A DNA stretch of 64,000 bases from Liolophura sinensis (lineage: Eukaryota > Mollusca > Polyplacophora > Chitonida > Chitonidae), in contig NC_088295.1 of NCBI RefSeq assembly GCF_032854445.1, positions 95,719,805-95,783,804 of the forward strand, written 5' to 3'. This document shows positions 46,556-59,571 of the stretch, piece after piece. The position numbers and the translations under genes were made by a program. Under the pieces are notes generated by a model. The model was not told the DNA's origin. It saw nothing but the letters and a program-made list of their open reading frames with translations, and did not search any database. Numbering within the stretch: position 1 is the stretch's first letter; every line of letters begins with the position of its first letter.

Positions 46556-47377
46556 CTTTAACACAAGCACTGGTTAATGTTCCATTTATGATAACTATCG
46601 TACCCATGTATGCACTGTTAGCCAGCCGGGTAAGGATTGAATTGCAAGGTTACTAATTGGTCAACAAGCTCAGCCTACTGGCAAACTGACAGATTGTGTG
46701 TATATGGTACAAAAAACTTAAAATTGGTAGCAAGGATACCAAAGAGCATGAGACACATGGATGTAAAACTTTGATCAGCTCATTGCATAAAAAACTGAAA
46801 TTGTGAATTTGGTAATTTACTGTAATTAATATGTTAACACAGCATCAGTGATGGAACATCTCCCTTGCACCACTGTGCTTTATATGCATGTAAAACCTCA
46901 GGTCAATACATACAATACTTTTTAAGATACCAACCCTAACATTTTGCTTAACAGCCATTCTCCGTGTGATGCACAATAAACTAAATCAGGAATTCAGTAA
47001 TTTATGGTACTTAACATGCACACACCCAATCAACGGTTGTTCTCGAGCTAGTGTGCTCTACAAGTGAGCAAACCCTGAGTTCAATACATGCAGTACTTTT
47101 TGAGTGACGAGTGAGTGCTAGGGGTTTAACGTCGTGCTCAACAATTTTTCAGTCATATAACGACGAACTTTTTGAGATACCACCCTAACATTTTGTTTAA
47201 CATTGATTCTAATACATAATACATTCAGTCAGGAATTCAGTAATTTACGGTACTTAATATGTACACACCAACTCAAGGATGGAATATCCCCCTCACGTAA
47301 CATGTATTCTGCCCAACAGGTGTGGAAATCCTGAGCTCAATATGTGCAGTACTTTTTGAGAGACCACCCCAACCACT
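46556..47377. other. Unique DNA with a family B SINE fragment
   Basis: Mostly single-copy AT-rich sequence. A fragment of the second SINE family (GGTTTAACGTCGTGCTCAAC, TTTTTCAGTCATATAACGAC) lies at 47099-47166. Phrases such as GGAATTCAGTAATTTA(T/C)GGTA and ATGCAGTACTTTTTGAG recur about every 170-300 bp from 46800 to 47760, so an old long-period repeat underlies the region. Confidence 0.55.
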
Positions 47378-47645
47378 TTATTTATATATTTATTTGATTG
47401 GTAATTTACACCGTACTCAAGAATATTTCACTTATACGACAGCGGCCAGCATTATGGTGGGAGGAAACCGGGCAGAGCTCGGGGGAAACCCATTACTATC
47501 TGCAGGTTGCTGCCAAACATTCCCACATACGGCCGGAGAGGAAGCCAGCATGAGCTGGACGAACTTACAGCGACCGCATTGGTGAGAGACTCCTGGGTCA
47601 TTATGCTGCGCTAGCACGGTAACCAACTGAGCCACGGAGACATCC
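47378..47645 (-). mobile_element. tRNA-derived SINE (family A), near full length
   Basis: It is like the copy at 21376. On the minus strand the tRNA-like head TCTCCGTGGCTCAGTTGGTT is present at the right end. The body has CCACCATAATGCTGGCCGC, and the AT-rich tail is on the left. Open frames of 81-87 codons across it are not genes. Confidence 0.88.
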
Positions 47646-48189
47646 CATCCATGTTTAACATGGATTCTTGTACACAATGCACTAAGTCAATAGTTCAGTA
47701 ATTTATGGTATTTGATATGAACACATCCAATCAATGATGGAATATCCCCCTCAAACTACTGTGCTCTACATTGTGTGCAAACCCTGGGCTCAATACCTGC
47801 AGTACTGATCTGTGCCTACTGAATCTGGGATCAGGTCATATTACCAGGTAGAATACAAGAAGTCTGAATTAACTAACTGCATGTAGAAAGATCAACATTG
47901 GAAAGAGTCCCATGCTTGCTGTAAATTTTCTAAAACTTGTATTAATAAAAAACAACACAAGATGATATGAGAGTATGAATGCCTCCCTGCCTCCAACTTC
48001 CGTTCCAAATCCTACTTTTGACACAGCCTATCATTCATGTACATGTACACTTAAGTATACAATTATTCACAGTTCAAGAGACCATGAAACATCTACCAAC
48101 CACACGTGTCCAACATACTCATTGTACATGTAACCTGTCACTTTCAGGGGTCTCCTTTGTTTTCAGAATATGAATGAATCAATGATCAT
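47646..48189. other. Unique intron DNA
   Basis: Single-copy AT-rich sequence. No exon or RNA gene seen. Confidence 0.4.
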
Positions 48190-49445
48190 CACGTAACGCC
48201 ACACCATTCCCGGCATGAGCAGAGTACATGAAAACAGACCAGAATATGTACACATTCTGTGGTATTAAAATGTACACACTATTCCCGGCATGAGCAGAGT
48301 ACATGAAAACAGACCAGAATATGTACTCATTCTGTGGTATTAAAATGTACACACCATTCCCGATATAAGCAGAGTACATGAAAACAGACCAGAATATGTA
48401 CACATTCTGTGGTATTAAAATGTACACACTATTCCCGGCATGAGCAGATGACATGAAAACAGACCAGCACTAGCTATAAATTAGACCGTTGTTATAATGG
48501 AAAATGCTGTAACAAGATAACTTCAGCCAGTACATGTACACATTCTGTGCTATAAAAAAGTACACACCATTCCCGATATAAGCAGATGACATGAAAACAG
48601 ACCAGCACTAGCTATAAATTAGACCATTGTTATAACGAAAAATACTGTAACAAGATCACTTCAGCCAGCACATGTACACATTCTGTGGTATTAAAATGTA
48701 CACACTATTCCCGGTGTGAGCAGATGACATGAAAACAGACCAGCACTAGCTGTAAATTAGACCATTGTTATAACGAAAAATACTGTAACAAGATCACTTC
48801 AGCCAGCACATGTACACATTCTGTGGTATTAAAATGTACACACTATTCCCGGTATGAGCAGATGACATGAAAACAGACCAGCACTAGCTATAAATTAGAC
48901 CATTGTTATAACGGAAAATACTGTAACAAGATCACTTCAGCCAGCACATGTACACATTCTGTGGTATTAAAATGTACACACCATTCCCGATATGAGCACA
49001 TGACATGAAAACAGACCAGCACTAGCTATAAATTAGACCAGTGTTATAACGGAAAATACTGTAACAAGATCACTTCAGCCAACACATGTACACATTCTGT
49101 GCTATTAAAATGTACACACCATTCCCGATACGAGCAGATGACATGAAAACAGACCAGCATTAGCTGTAAATTAGACCGTTGTTATAACGGAAAATACTGT
49201 AACAAGATCACTTCAGCCAGTACATGTACGCATTCTGTGCTATTAAAATGTACACACCATTCCCAATACGAGCAGATGACATGAAAACAGAACAGCACTA
49301 GCTATAAATTAGACCACTGTTATAATGGAAAATGCTGTAACAAGATCACTTTAGCCAGTACATGTACACATTCTGTGCTATTAAAATGTACACACCATTC
49401 CCGATATGAGCAAATGACATGAAAACAGAACAGCACTAGCTATAA
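48190..49445. repeat. Composite array with 75-bp and 138-bp units
   Basis: The left part has about four 75-bp units (AACAGACCAGAATATGTAC, ACATTCTGTGGTATTAAAAT, GTACACACTATTCCCGGCAT). From 48440 the units grow to 138 bp by a 63-bp block (CACTAGCTATAAATTAGACC, TGTAACAAGATCACTTCAGC) placed between the same flanks. Seven or eight long units follow. Confidence 0.9.
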
Positions 49446-50310
49446 ATTGAAATACATGTGCATGTGAGTACAGACAATACTAGGGGCAGTAATACATGTG
49501 TGTGTGAGTACAGACCATACTAGGGGCAGTAATACATGTGCGTGTGAGTACAGACCATACTAGGGGCAGTAATACATGTGCGTGTGAGTACAGACCATAC
49601 TAGGGGCAGTAATACATGTGCATGTGAGTACAGACCATACTAGGGGCAGTAATACATGTGCGTGTGAGTACAGACCATACTAGGGGCAGTAATACATGTG
49701 CATGTGAGTACAGACCATACTAGGGGCAGTAATACATGTGCGTGTGAGTACAGACAATACTAGGGGCAGTAATACATGTGCGTGTGAGTACAGACCATAC
49801 TAGGGGCAGTAATACATGTGCGTGTGAGTACAGACCATACTAGGGGCAGTAATACATGTGCGTGTGAGTACAGACAATACTAGGGGCAGTAATACATGTG
49901 CATGTGAGTACAGACCATACTAGGGGCAGTAATACATGTGTGTGTGAGTACAGACCATACTAGGGGCAGTAATACATGTGTGTGTGAGTACAGACAATAC
50001 TAGGGGCAGTAATACATGTGTGTGTGAGTACAGACCATACTAGGGGCAGTAATACATGTGTGTGTGAGTACAGACCATACTAGGGGCAGTAATACATGTG
50101 TGTGTGAGTACAGACCATACTAGGGGCAGTAATACATGTGCGTGTGAGTACAGACAATACTAGGGGCAGTAATACATGTGCGTGTGAGTACAGACCATAC
50201 TAGGGGCAGTAATACATGTGTGTGTGAGTACAGACCATACTAGGGGCAGTAATACATGTGCGTGTGAGTACAGACAATACTAGGGGCAGTAATACATGTG
50301 CGTGTGAGTA
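49446..50310. repeat. 40-bp minisatellite, about 21.5 copies, nearly perfect
   Basis: The unit is AATACATGTGCGTGTGAGTA plus CAGACCATACTAGGGGCAGT. There are no indels; only ATGTG(C/T)(G/A)TG and CA(C/A)TAC vary. This is the most homogeneous array in the window. Confidence 0.95.
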
Positions 50311-50699
50311 ACATATAGGGTCACTAGCCCTGGACAATGACATAGCCATGCATTGCTCCAACTGACTTCCACAGGAATCATCGTAAAATTTCGGGAAACA
50401 GTTGATAACTAACCTTTCTGGCCTGTCCAGTTACTCCTTCACAATGCCTAGCATGTCCGGGCACCTGACTGATTTTAACAGTCAGGTTCCCCAGGATGCT
50501 CAGGGGAAGCAGTAACTGAACAGACCGGGAAGGCTGGTAAAGAACTGTTTTCTGAAATTTTTGATGCTTCTTTAGAAGTCAATGGGAGCAATCCATGACA
50601 ATGCGAGCCTCAACGAAGCGAAGTCAATTGGGGCTAGAGAGTAACCACCTATCAGGATATTAAAGGGGAATCATTAAAGATGTAAAACTTATGCCTGGA
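50311..50699. other. Unique intron DNA
   Basis: Single-copy sequence within the RBM42 long intron. No feature recognised. Confidence 0.4.
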
Positions 50700-53600
50700 C
50701 TGTGCTGGTTTTCCAGGACAGGTATCTATCACTGCTCTGTGCTACACACAGAAATCATCAGTGACAGAAGAGAGCTGTTACAGCCAGCACAGGCATCTAT
50801 CACTTCTCTGTGCTACACGCAGAAGTCATGGGTGACAGAAGAGAGCTGTTACAGCCAGCACAGGCATCTATCACTGCTCTGTGCTACACGCAGAAGTCAT
50901 GGGTGACAGAAGAGAGCTGTTACAGCCAGCACAGGTATCTATCACTGCTCTGTGCTACACGCAGAAGTCATGGGTGACAGAAGAGAGCTGTTACAGCCAG
51001 CACAGGCATCTATCACTGCTCTGTGCTACACGCAGAAGTCATGGGTGACAGAAGAGAGCTGTTACAGCCAGCACAGACATCTATCACTGCTCTGTGCTAC
51101 ACGCAGAAGTCCACTGTGACAGACGAGAGGTGTTACAGCCAGCACAGGCATCTATCACTGCTCTGTGCTACACGCAGAAGTCATGGGTGACAGAAGAGAG
51201 CTGTTACAGCCAGCACAGACATCTATCACTGCTCTGTGCTACACGCAGAAGTCCACTGTGACAGACGAGAGGTGTTACAGCCAGCACAGGCATCTATCAC
51301 TGCTCTGTGCTACACGCAGAAGTCCACTGTGAAAGTAGAGAGCTGTTACAGCCAGCACAGGTATGCATCACTGCTCTGTGCTACACACAGAAGTCCACTC
51401 TGACAGAAGAGAGCTGTTACAGCCAGCACAGGCATCTATCACTGCTCCGTGCTCCACACAGAAGTCATTTGTGACAGTAGAGAGCTGTTACAGCCAGCAC
51501 AGACATCTATCACTGCTCTGTGCTACACACAGAAGTCCACTGTGACAGTAGAGAGGTCTTACAGCCAGCACAGGTATCTATCACTGTTCTGTGCTACACA
51601 CAGAAGTCCACTGTGACAGTAGAGAGGTGTTACAGCCAGCACAGGCATCTATCACTGCTCTGTGCTACACACAGAAGTCCACTGTTACAGTAGAGAGCTG
51701 TTACAGCCAGCACAGGCATCTATCACTGCTCTGTGCTACACACAGAAGTCATCTGTGACAGTAAAGAGCTGTTACAGCCAGCACAGGTATCTATCACTGC
51801 TCTGTGCTACACACACAAGTCCACTGTGACAGTAGAGAGCTGTTACAGCCAGCACAGGTATCTTTCACTGCTCCGTGCTACATGCTACACACACAAGTCC
51901 ACTGTGACAGACTAGAGGTGTTACAGCCAGCACAGGCATCTATCACTGCTCTGTGCTACACACAGAAGTCATCTGTGACAGTAAAGAGCTGTTACAGCCA
52001 GCACAGGTATCTATCACTGCTCTGTGCTACACACAGAAGTCCACTGTGACAGTAGAGAGCTGTTACAGCCAGCACAGGTATCTATCACTGCTCCGTGCTA
52101 CACACACAAGTCCACTGTGACAGACTAGAGCTGTTACAGCCAGCACAGGTATCTATCACTGCTCCGTGCTACACACACAAGCCTACTGTGACAGACTAGA
52201 GGTGTTACAGCCAGCACAGGTATCTATCACTGCTCCGTGCTACACACACAAGTCCACTGTGACAGTAGAGAGCTGTTACAGCCAGCACAGGTATCTATCA
52301 CTGCTCCGTGCTACACACACAAGTCCACTGTGACAGACTAGAGGTGTTACAGCCAGCACAGGTATCTATCACTGCTCCGTGCCACACAGAAGTCCACTGT
52401 GACAAACTAGAGGTGTTACAGCCAGCACAGGTATCTATCACTGCTCCGTGCTACACACACAAGTCCACTGTGACAGTAGAGAGGTGTTACAGCCAGCACA
52501 GGCATCTATCACTGCTCTGTGCTACACACAGAAGTCCACTGTGACAGACTAGAGCTGTTACAGCCAGCACAGGTATCTATCACTGCTCTGTGCTACACAC
52601 AGAAGTCCACTGTGACAGAAGAGAGCTGCTACAGCCAGTACAAGTATCTATCACTGCTCCGTGCTACACACAGAAGTCCACTGTGACACACTAGAGCTGT
52701 TACAGCCAGCACAGGTATCTATCACTGCTCTGTGCTACACACACAAGTCCACTGTGACAGACTAGAGGTGTTACAGCCAGCACAGGTATCTATCACTGCT
52801 CCGTGCTACACACACAAGTCCACTGTGACAGACGAGAGGTGTTACAGCCAGCACAGGCATCTATCACTCCTCTGTGCTACACACAGAAGTCCACTGTGAC
52901 AGAACAGAGCTGTTACAGCCAGCACAGGTATCTATCACTGCTCTGTGCTACACACAGAAGTCATCTGTGACAGAAGAGAACTGTTACAGCCAGCACAGGC
53001 ATCTATCACTGCTCCGTGCTACACACAGAAGTCATTTGTGACAGTAGAGAGCTGTTACATCCAGCACAGGCATCTATCACTCCTCTGTGCTACACACGGA
53101 AGTCATCTGTGACAGAAGAGAGCTGTTACAGCCAGCACAGGCATCTATCACTGCTCTGTGCTACACACACAAGTCCACTGTGACAGACTAGAGCTGTTAC
53201 AGCCAGCACAGGTATCTATCACTGCTCCGTGCTACACACACAAGCCTACTGTGACAGACTAGAGGTGTTACAGCCAGCACAGGTATCTATCACTGCTCTG
53301 TGCTACACACACAAGTCCACTGTGACAGTAGAGAGCTGTTACAGCCAGCACAGGTATCTATCACTGCTCTGTGCTACACACACAAGTCCACTGTGACAGA
53401 CTAGAGGTGTTACAGCCAGCACAGGTATCTATCACTGCTCCGTGCCACACAGAAGTCCACTGTGACACACTAGAGGTGTTACAGCCAGCACAGGTATCTA
53501 TCACCGTTCTGTGCTACACACAGAATTCCACTGTGATAGTAGAGAGCTGTTACAGCCAGCACAGGTATCTATCACTGCTCTGTGCTACACACAGAAGTCA

Positions 53601-53765
53601 TCTGTGACAGAAGAGAGGTGTTACAGCTAATACAAGTATCTATCACCATTCTGTGCTACACACAGAAGTCATCTGTAACAGTACAGAGGTGTTTACAGTC
53701 AGCACAGGTATCTATCACTGCTTTGTGCTACACACAGAAGTCATCTCTGATAGAAGAGAGCTCTA
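50700..53765. repeat. 71-bp minisatellite, about 43 copies
   Basis: Units carry CACAGGCATCTATCACTGCT, CTGTGCTACACGCAGAAGTC and GAGAGCTGTTACAGCCAG. The left end uses ACACGCAGAAGTCATGGG and the rest ACACACAGAAGTCCACTG. A multi-unit block around 52090-52400 recurs at 53150-53460. Short plus-strand frames are artefacts. Confidence 0.94.
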
Positions 53766-54013
53766 CACTCACCAAGCTTTCACTTACACTGTTTCAGGAG
53801 CGAAGGGAGATAACTATGTAGAACCACAAATCCAATCTTTCTAAAATACTGGTCTATAACTCTCATTACAGCACACCAAAAGTACTGTAACAAACGTACC
53901 ATCCCAAAGCTACTGCCACATTGTATTAAATGTACCAATACTAACAGTACGATTTGCTGGCGTATTTAACAGTAACATTGTTTTGACAGCCTGAGGAATA
54001 ATAAGATGCTCAC
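53766..54013. other. RBM42: Unique intron flank 3' of the RRM exon
   Basis: Intron sequence just downstream of the RBM42 RRM exon in transcription order. Nothing else seen. Confidence 0.5.
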
Positions 54014-54208
54014 CGTTCATTTCTCTCATAGCCCTCACAAAATCATTGGGATCCTTGAAGCTAACAAATCCATAGCCTTTGCTTTTGTTCGTCCGTTTGT
54101 CACGTACGACTTTAGCTCGCAGGAACGATCCATACCGGCTGAAGGATTTTGCCAAAACATCATCAGTCACTTCATTTCCTAGATCTCCACAAAATATCCT
54201 GAAGTCAT
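54014..54208 (-). CDS. RBM42: RBM42 RRM exon
   Basis: On the minus strand the acceptor GTTCCTCTTTTCAG opens an exon of 64 full codons. With the preceding exon's G it reads DDFRIFCGDLGNEVTDDVLA, then SFSRYGSFLRAKVVRDKRTN and KSKGYGFVSFKDP, ending VRAMREMN and G|GTGAGC (phase 1). RNP2 (RIFCGDL) and RNP1 (KGYGFVSF) are intact. The sequence is diagnostic of RBM42, whose RRM is extremely conserved in animals. RBM42 is a nuclear RNA-binding protein linked to hnRNP K and to the U4/U6.U5 tri-snRNP (family knowledge). The last exon is 38 kb away at 15744. Confidence 0.95.
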
Positions 54209-54419
54209 CTGAAAAGAGGAACACAGAAACTCTGCATGATCTGCACACATCAGGTCCAACTAGCTTATGAGCTCTGAATTTCAGGTGCCATAATGTCTGT
54301 AGTGCCTCCTGGGTTAACAGGGTGCTCACTGCCTCACCAAAATGATCTAAACATCACTTCAGACAAAATCCTTTCTTCAAACTGGATGAAAGCGTCATTC
54401 AAACTTCTTTCAATGATTT
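54209..54419. other. RBM42: Unique intron flank 5' of the RRM exon
   Basis: Intron sequence that includes the pyrimidine tract for the RRM exon acceptor. No other feature. Confidence 0.5.
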
Positions 54420-54612
54420 CTTTATTTCATTGGTGTTTCATGCCGTACTCAAGAATATTCCACCTATACGACAGCGGCCAGCATTATGGCGAGATTAAAC
54501 AGGGCAGAGCCCAGAGAATCTGCACGTTGCTGCGAGGCCTTCCCATGTACTGCCAAAGGAAGCCAGCATGAGTTGGACTTGAACTCACAGCCACCGCATT
54601 GGTGGCCAACTG
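54420..54612 (-). mobile_element. tRNA-derived SINE (family A), diverged
   Basis: It retains GCCGTACTCAAGAATATTC, GACAGCGGCCAGCATTATGG, AAGCCAGCATGAGTTGGACT and, at the right, GGCCAACTGAGCA from the tRNA-like head. It has internal deletions compared with the copy at 21376. Confidence 0.82.
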
Positions 54613-54769
54613 AGCAAACTTCATTCAGTGGGGCTCATCAGCCCTTACCTACCTGAAAAACGATACCAGTAATTTCTGTCACATTATAAGTGACCATGAC
54701 TACAACAGTGACCACGAATATAACAGTGACCACAAATATAACAGCTGCTGTTGTTTTTCAAGGACATGT

Positions 54770-57700
54770 AGATAGGGCTGATCCATCATAGGTAGAGGCA
54801 GGGCTGATTCCTCAAATCACAGGGGCAGGGCTGATCCATCAGATCATGAGAGCAGGGCTGATCCATCAGAGGTAGGGGCAGGGCTGATCCATCAGATCAT
54901 AGGGGCAGGGCTGAACCACGAGAGGTAGGGGCAGGGCTGATCCCTCAGATGATAGGAGCAGGGTTGATCCATCAGGTGATGGGAGCAGGGCTGATCTATC
55001 AAAGGTAGAGGCAGGGCTGATCCATCAGAGGTAGAGGCAGGGCTGATCCATCAGAGGTAGAGGCAGGGCTGATCCACCAGAGGTAGGGGCAGTGCTGATC
55101 CACCAGATCATAGGAGCAGGGCTGATCCGTCAGAGGTATGGGCAGGGTTGATCATAAGAGGTAGGGGCAGGGCTGATCCATCAGATCATAGGGGCAGGGC
55201 TGATCCATCAGATCATAGGGGCAGGGCTGATCCACCAGAGGTAGGGGCAGTGCTGATCAACCAGATCATAGGAGCAGGGCTGATCCATAAGAGTTAGGGG
55301 CAGGGCTGATCCATCAGATCCTAGGAGCAGGGCTGATCCATCCGAGGTAGGGGCAGGGTTGATCATAAGAGGTAGGGGCAGGGCTGATCCATCAGATCAT
55401 AGGGGCAGGGCTGATCCATCTGAGGTAGGGGCAGGGCTGATCCATCACATCATAGGAGCAGGGCTGATCCATCAGATCATAGGGGCAGGATTGCTCCATA
55501 AGAGGTAAGGGCAGGGTTGATCCATCAGATCATAGGGGCAGGGCTGATCCATCAAAGGTAGGGGCAGGGCTGATCCATCTGAGGTAAGGGCAGGGCTTAT
55601 CAATCCAATCATAGGGGCAGGGCTGATCCATCGAATCATAGGGACAGGGCTGATCCATCTGATCATAGGAGCAGGGCTGATTCATCAGAGGTAAGGGCTC
55701 AGCTGATCCATCTGATCAAAGGGGCAGGGCTGATCCATCAGATCATAGGAGCAGGGCTGATCCATCAGAGGTAGGGGCAGGGTCTATCCATCAGATCATA
55801 GGGGCAGGGCTGATCCATCAGATCATAGGGGCAGGACTGATCCATCAGAGGTAAGGGCAGGGCTGATCCATCAGATCATAGGGGCAGTGCTGATCCATCA
55901 GAGGTAGGGGCAGGGCTGATCCATCAGATCATAGGGGCAGGGCTGATCCATCAGATCATAGGGGCAGGGCTGATCCATCTGAGGTAGGGGCAGGGCTGAT
56001 CCATCAGATCATAGGGGCAGGGCTGATCCATCAGAGGTAAGGGCAGGGCTGATCCATCAGATCATAGGGGCAGGGCTGATCCATCAGATCATTGGGGCAG
56101 GGCTGATCCATCAGAGGTAAGGGCAGGGCTGATCCATCAGACCATAGGGTCAGGGCTGATCCATCAGAGGTAAGGGCAGGGCTGATCCATCAGATCATAG
56201 GGGCAGGGCTGATCCATCAGATCATAGGGGCAGGGCTGATCCATCTGATCATAGGGGCAGGACTGATCCATCAGAGGTAGGGGCTCGGCTGATCCATCAG
56301 ATCATACGAGCAGGGCTGATTCATCAGAGGTAAGGGCAGGGCTAATCCATCTGATCATAGGGGCAGGGCTCATCTATCAGATCATAGGAGCAGGGCTGAT
56401 CCATCAGAGGTAGGGGCAGGGTCTATCCATCAGATCATAGGGGCAGGGCTGATCCATCAGATCATAGGGGCAGGACTGATCCATCAGAGGTAAGGGCAGG
56501 GCTGATCCATCAGATCATAGAGGCAGGGCTGATCCATCTGAGGTAGGGGGAGGGCTGATCCATCTGATCATAGGAGCAGAACTGATCCATCAGATCATAG
56601 GAGCAGGGCTGATCCATCAGATCATAGGGGCAGGGCTGATCCATCTGAGGTAGGGGCAGGGCTGATCCATCAGATCATTGGGGCAGGGCTGATCCATCAG
56701 AGGTAAGGGCAGGGCTGATCCATCAGATCATAGGGGCAGGGCTGATCCATCAGATCATTGGGGCAGGGCTGATCCATCAGAGGTAAGGGCAGGGCTGATC
56801 CATCAGATCATAGGGGCAGGGCTGATCCATCAGATCATAGGGGCAGGGCTGATCCATCAGGCCATAGGGGCAGAGCTGATCCATCTGATCATAGGGCCAG
56901 GGCTGATCCATCAGATCATAGGAGCAGGGCTGATCCATCAGAGGCAGGGGCAGGGCTGATCCATCAGATCATAGGGGCAGGGCTGATCCATCAGATCACA
57001 GGGGCAGGACTGATCCATCAGAGGTAAGGACAGGGCTGATCCATCAGATCATAGGGGCAGGGCTGATCCATTAGAGGTAAGGGCAGGGCTGATCCATCAG
57101 ATCATAGGGGCAGGGCTGATCCATCAGATCATTGGGGCAGGGCTGATCCATCAGAGGTAAGGGCAGGGCTGATCCATCAGATCATAGAGGTAGGGCTGAT
57201 CCATCAGATCATAGGGGCAGGGCTGATCCATCAGGCCATAGGGGCAGAGCTGATCCATCAGATCATAGGGGCAGGGCTGATCCATCAGAGGTAAGGGCAG
57301 GGCTGATCCATCAGATCATAGGGGCAGGGCTGATCCATCAGATCATAGGGGCAGGGCTGATCCATCAGGCCATAGGGGCAGAGCTGATCCATCAGATCAT
57401 AGGGGCAGGGCTGATCCATCAGAGGTAGGGGCAGGGCTGATCCATCAGATCATAGGGGCAGGGCTGATCCATCAGATCATAGGGGCAGGGCTGATCCATC
57501 AGATCATAGGAGCAGGGCTGATCCATCAGAGGTAGGGGGTCGGCTGATCCATCAGATCATAGGGGCAGGGCTGATGCATCAGAGGTAAGGGCAGGGCTGA
57601 TCCATCAGATCATAGGAGCAGGTCTGATCCATCAGAGGTAAGGGCAGGGCTGATCCATTAGATCATAGGGGCAGGACTGATTCATCAGATAATAGGGGCA

Positions 57701-59355
57701 GGGCTGATCCACCAGAGGTAAGGGCAGGGCTGATCCATCAGATCATAGGGGCAGGGCTGATCCATCAGAGGTAGGGGCAGGGCTGATCCATCCTAGGTAG
57801 GGGCAGGGCTGATCCATCAGATCATAGAGGCAGGGCTGATCCATCAGATCATAGGGGCAGAGCTGATCCATCAGATCATAGGAGCAGGGCTGATCCATCA
57901 GAGGTAGGGGCTCCGCTGATCCATCAGATCATAGGGGCAGGGCTGATCCATCAGAGGTAAGGGCAGGGCTGGTCCATCAGATCATAGGAGCAGGGCTGAT
58001 CCATCACAGGTAAGGGCAGGGCTGATCCATAAGATCATAGGGGCAGGACTGATTCATCAGATAATAGGGGCAGGGCTGATCCATCAGAGGTAAGGGCAGG
58101 GCTGATCCATCAGATCATAGGGGCAGAGCTGATCCATCAGAGGTAAGGGCAGGGCTGATTCATCAGAGGTAGGGGCTCAGCTGATCCATCACATCATAGG
58201 AGCAGGGCTGACCCATCAGAGGTAATGGCAGGTCTGATCCATCAGACCATAGGGACAGAGCTGATCCATCAGATTATAGGGGCAGGGCTCATCCATCAGA
58301 TCATAGGGGCAGGGCTGATTCATCAGAGGTAGGGGCTCAGCTGATCCATCAGATCATAGGAGCAGGGCTGATCCATCAGAGGTAAGGGCAGGGCTGATCC
58401 ATCTGATCATAGGGGCAGGGCTGATCCATCAGAGGTAGGGGCTCGGCTGATCCATCAGATCATAGGAGCAGGGCTGATTCATCAGAGGTAAGGGCAGGGC
58501 TGATCCATCTGATCATAGGGGCGGGGCTGATCCATCAGATCATAGGGGCAGGGCTGATCCATCAGGCCATAGGGGCAGAGCTGATCCATCAGGCCATAGG
58601 GGCAGGGCTGATCCATCAGAGGTAGGGGCAGGGCTGATCCATCAGATCATAGGGGCAGGGCTGATCCATCAGATCATAGGGGCAGGGCTGATCCATCAGA
58701 TCATAGGGGCAGAGCTGATCCATCAGATCATAGGAGCAGGGCTGATCCATCAGAGGTAGGGGCTCGGCTGATCCATCAGATCATAGGAGCAGGGCTGATC
58801 CATCAGAGGTAAGGGCAGGGCTGATCCATCCAATCATAGGGGCAGGGCTGATCCATCAGATCATAGGAGCAAGACTGATCCATCAGAGGTAAGGGCAGGG
58901 CTGATCCATTAGATCATAGGGTCAGGGATGATCCATCAGATAATAGGGGCAGTGCTGATCCATCAGAGGTAGGGGCAGGGCTGATCCATCAGATCATAGG
59001 GGCAGGGCTGAACCACGAGAGGTAGGGGCAGGGCTGATCCCTCAGATGATAGGAGCAGGGTTGATCCATCAGGTGATGGGAGCAGGGCTGATCCATCAAA
59101 GGTAGAGGCAGGGCTGATCCATCAGAGGTAGAGGCAGGACTGATACATCAGAGGTAAGGGCAGGGCTGATCCATCCAATCATAGGGGCAGGGCTGATCCA
59201 TCTGAGGTAGGGGCAGGGCCGATCCATCAGAGGTAGGGGCTGGACTGATCCATCAGATCATAGGGGCAGGGCTGATCCATCTGAGGTAGGGGCTGGACTG
59301 ATCCATCTGATCATAGGGGCAGGGCTGATCCATCAGATCACAGGGGCATGGCAGT
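54770..59355. repeat. 26/27-bp minisatellite, about 170 copies
   Basis: This is the largest array in the window. Two modules alternate irregularly: GGGCTGATCCATCAGATCAT + AGGGGCA (27 bp) and GGGCTGATCCATCAGAGGTA + GGGGCA (26 bp; GTAAGGGCA in many copies). Blocks of several modules recur as higher-order repeats; a segment near 54900-55000 (AACCACGAGAGGTAGG, GATGATAGGAGCAGGGTTG) recurs near 59010-59090. It fills the RBM42 intron between the proline-rich exon and the RRM exon. Confidence 0.95.
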
Positions 59356-59367
59356 CCCAGGTTTTCT

Positions 59368-59571
59368 TATATTTATTTATTTATTTGATTGGTGTTTTAT
59401 GCTGTCCTCAAGGATATTTCACTTATATGACAGCAGCCAGCATTATGATGGGAGTAGCCCCGGGAAGCCTGAGGGAAACTCACGACCATCTGCAGGTTGC
59501 AGGTACAACTTCTCACATACAGCGGAGAAAACTGACAGCGATCGCATTGGTAACAGGCTCTTGGGTCATTG
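59368..59571 (-). mobile_element. tRNA-derived SINE (family A), diverged
   Basis: It has the AT-rich tail TTATTTATTTATTTGATTGG on the left and shares ACGACCATCTGCAGGTTGC and AGCCAGCATTATGATGGGA with the other copies. Part of the central domain and the tRNA-like head are missing. Confidence 0.82.

Noticed and set aside
47322-47677. Open frames of 81-87 codons
   Set aside because: Derived from a SINE of family A.
49446-50310. CRISPR-like direct repeats
   Set aside because: Units follow head to tail with no unique spacers, and the context is a eukaryotic intron.
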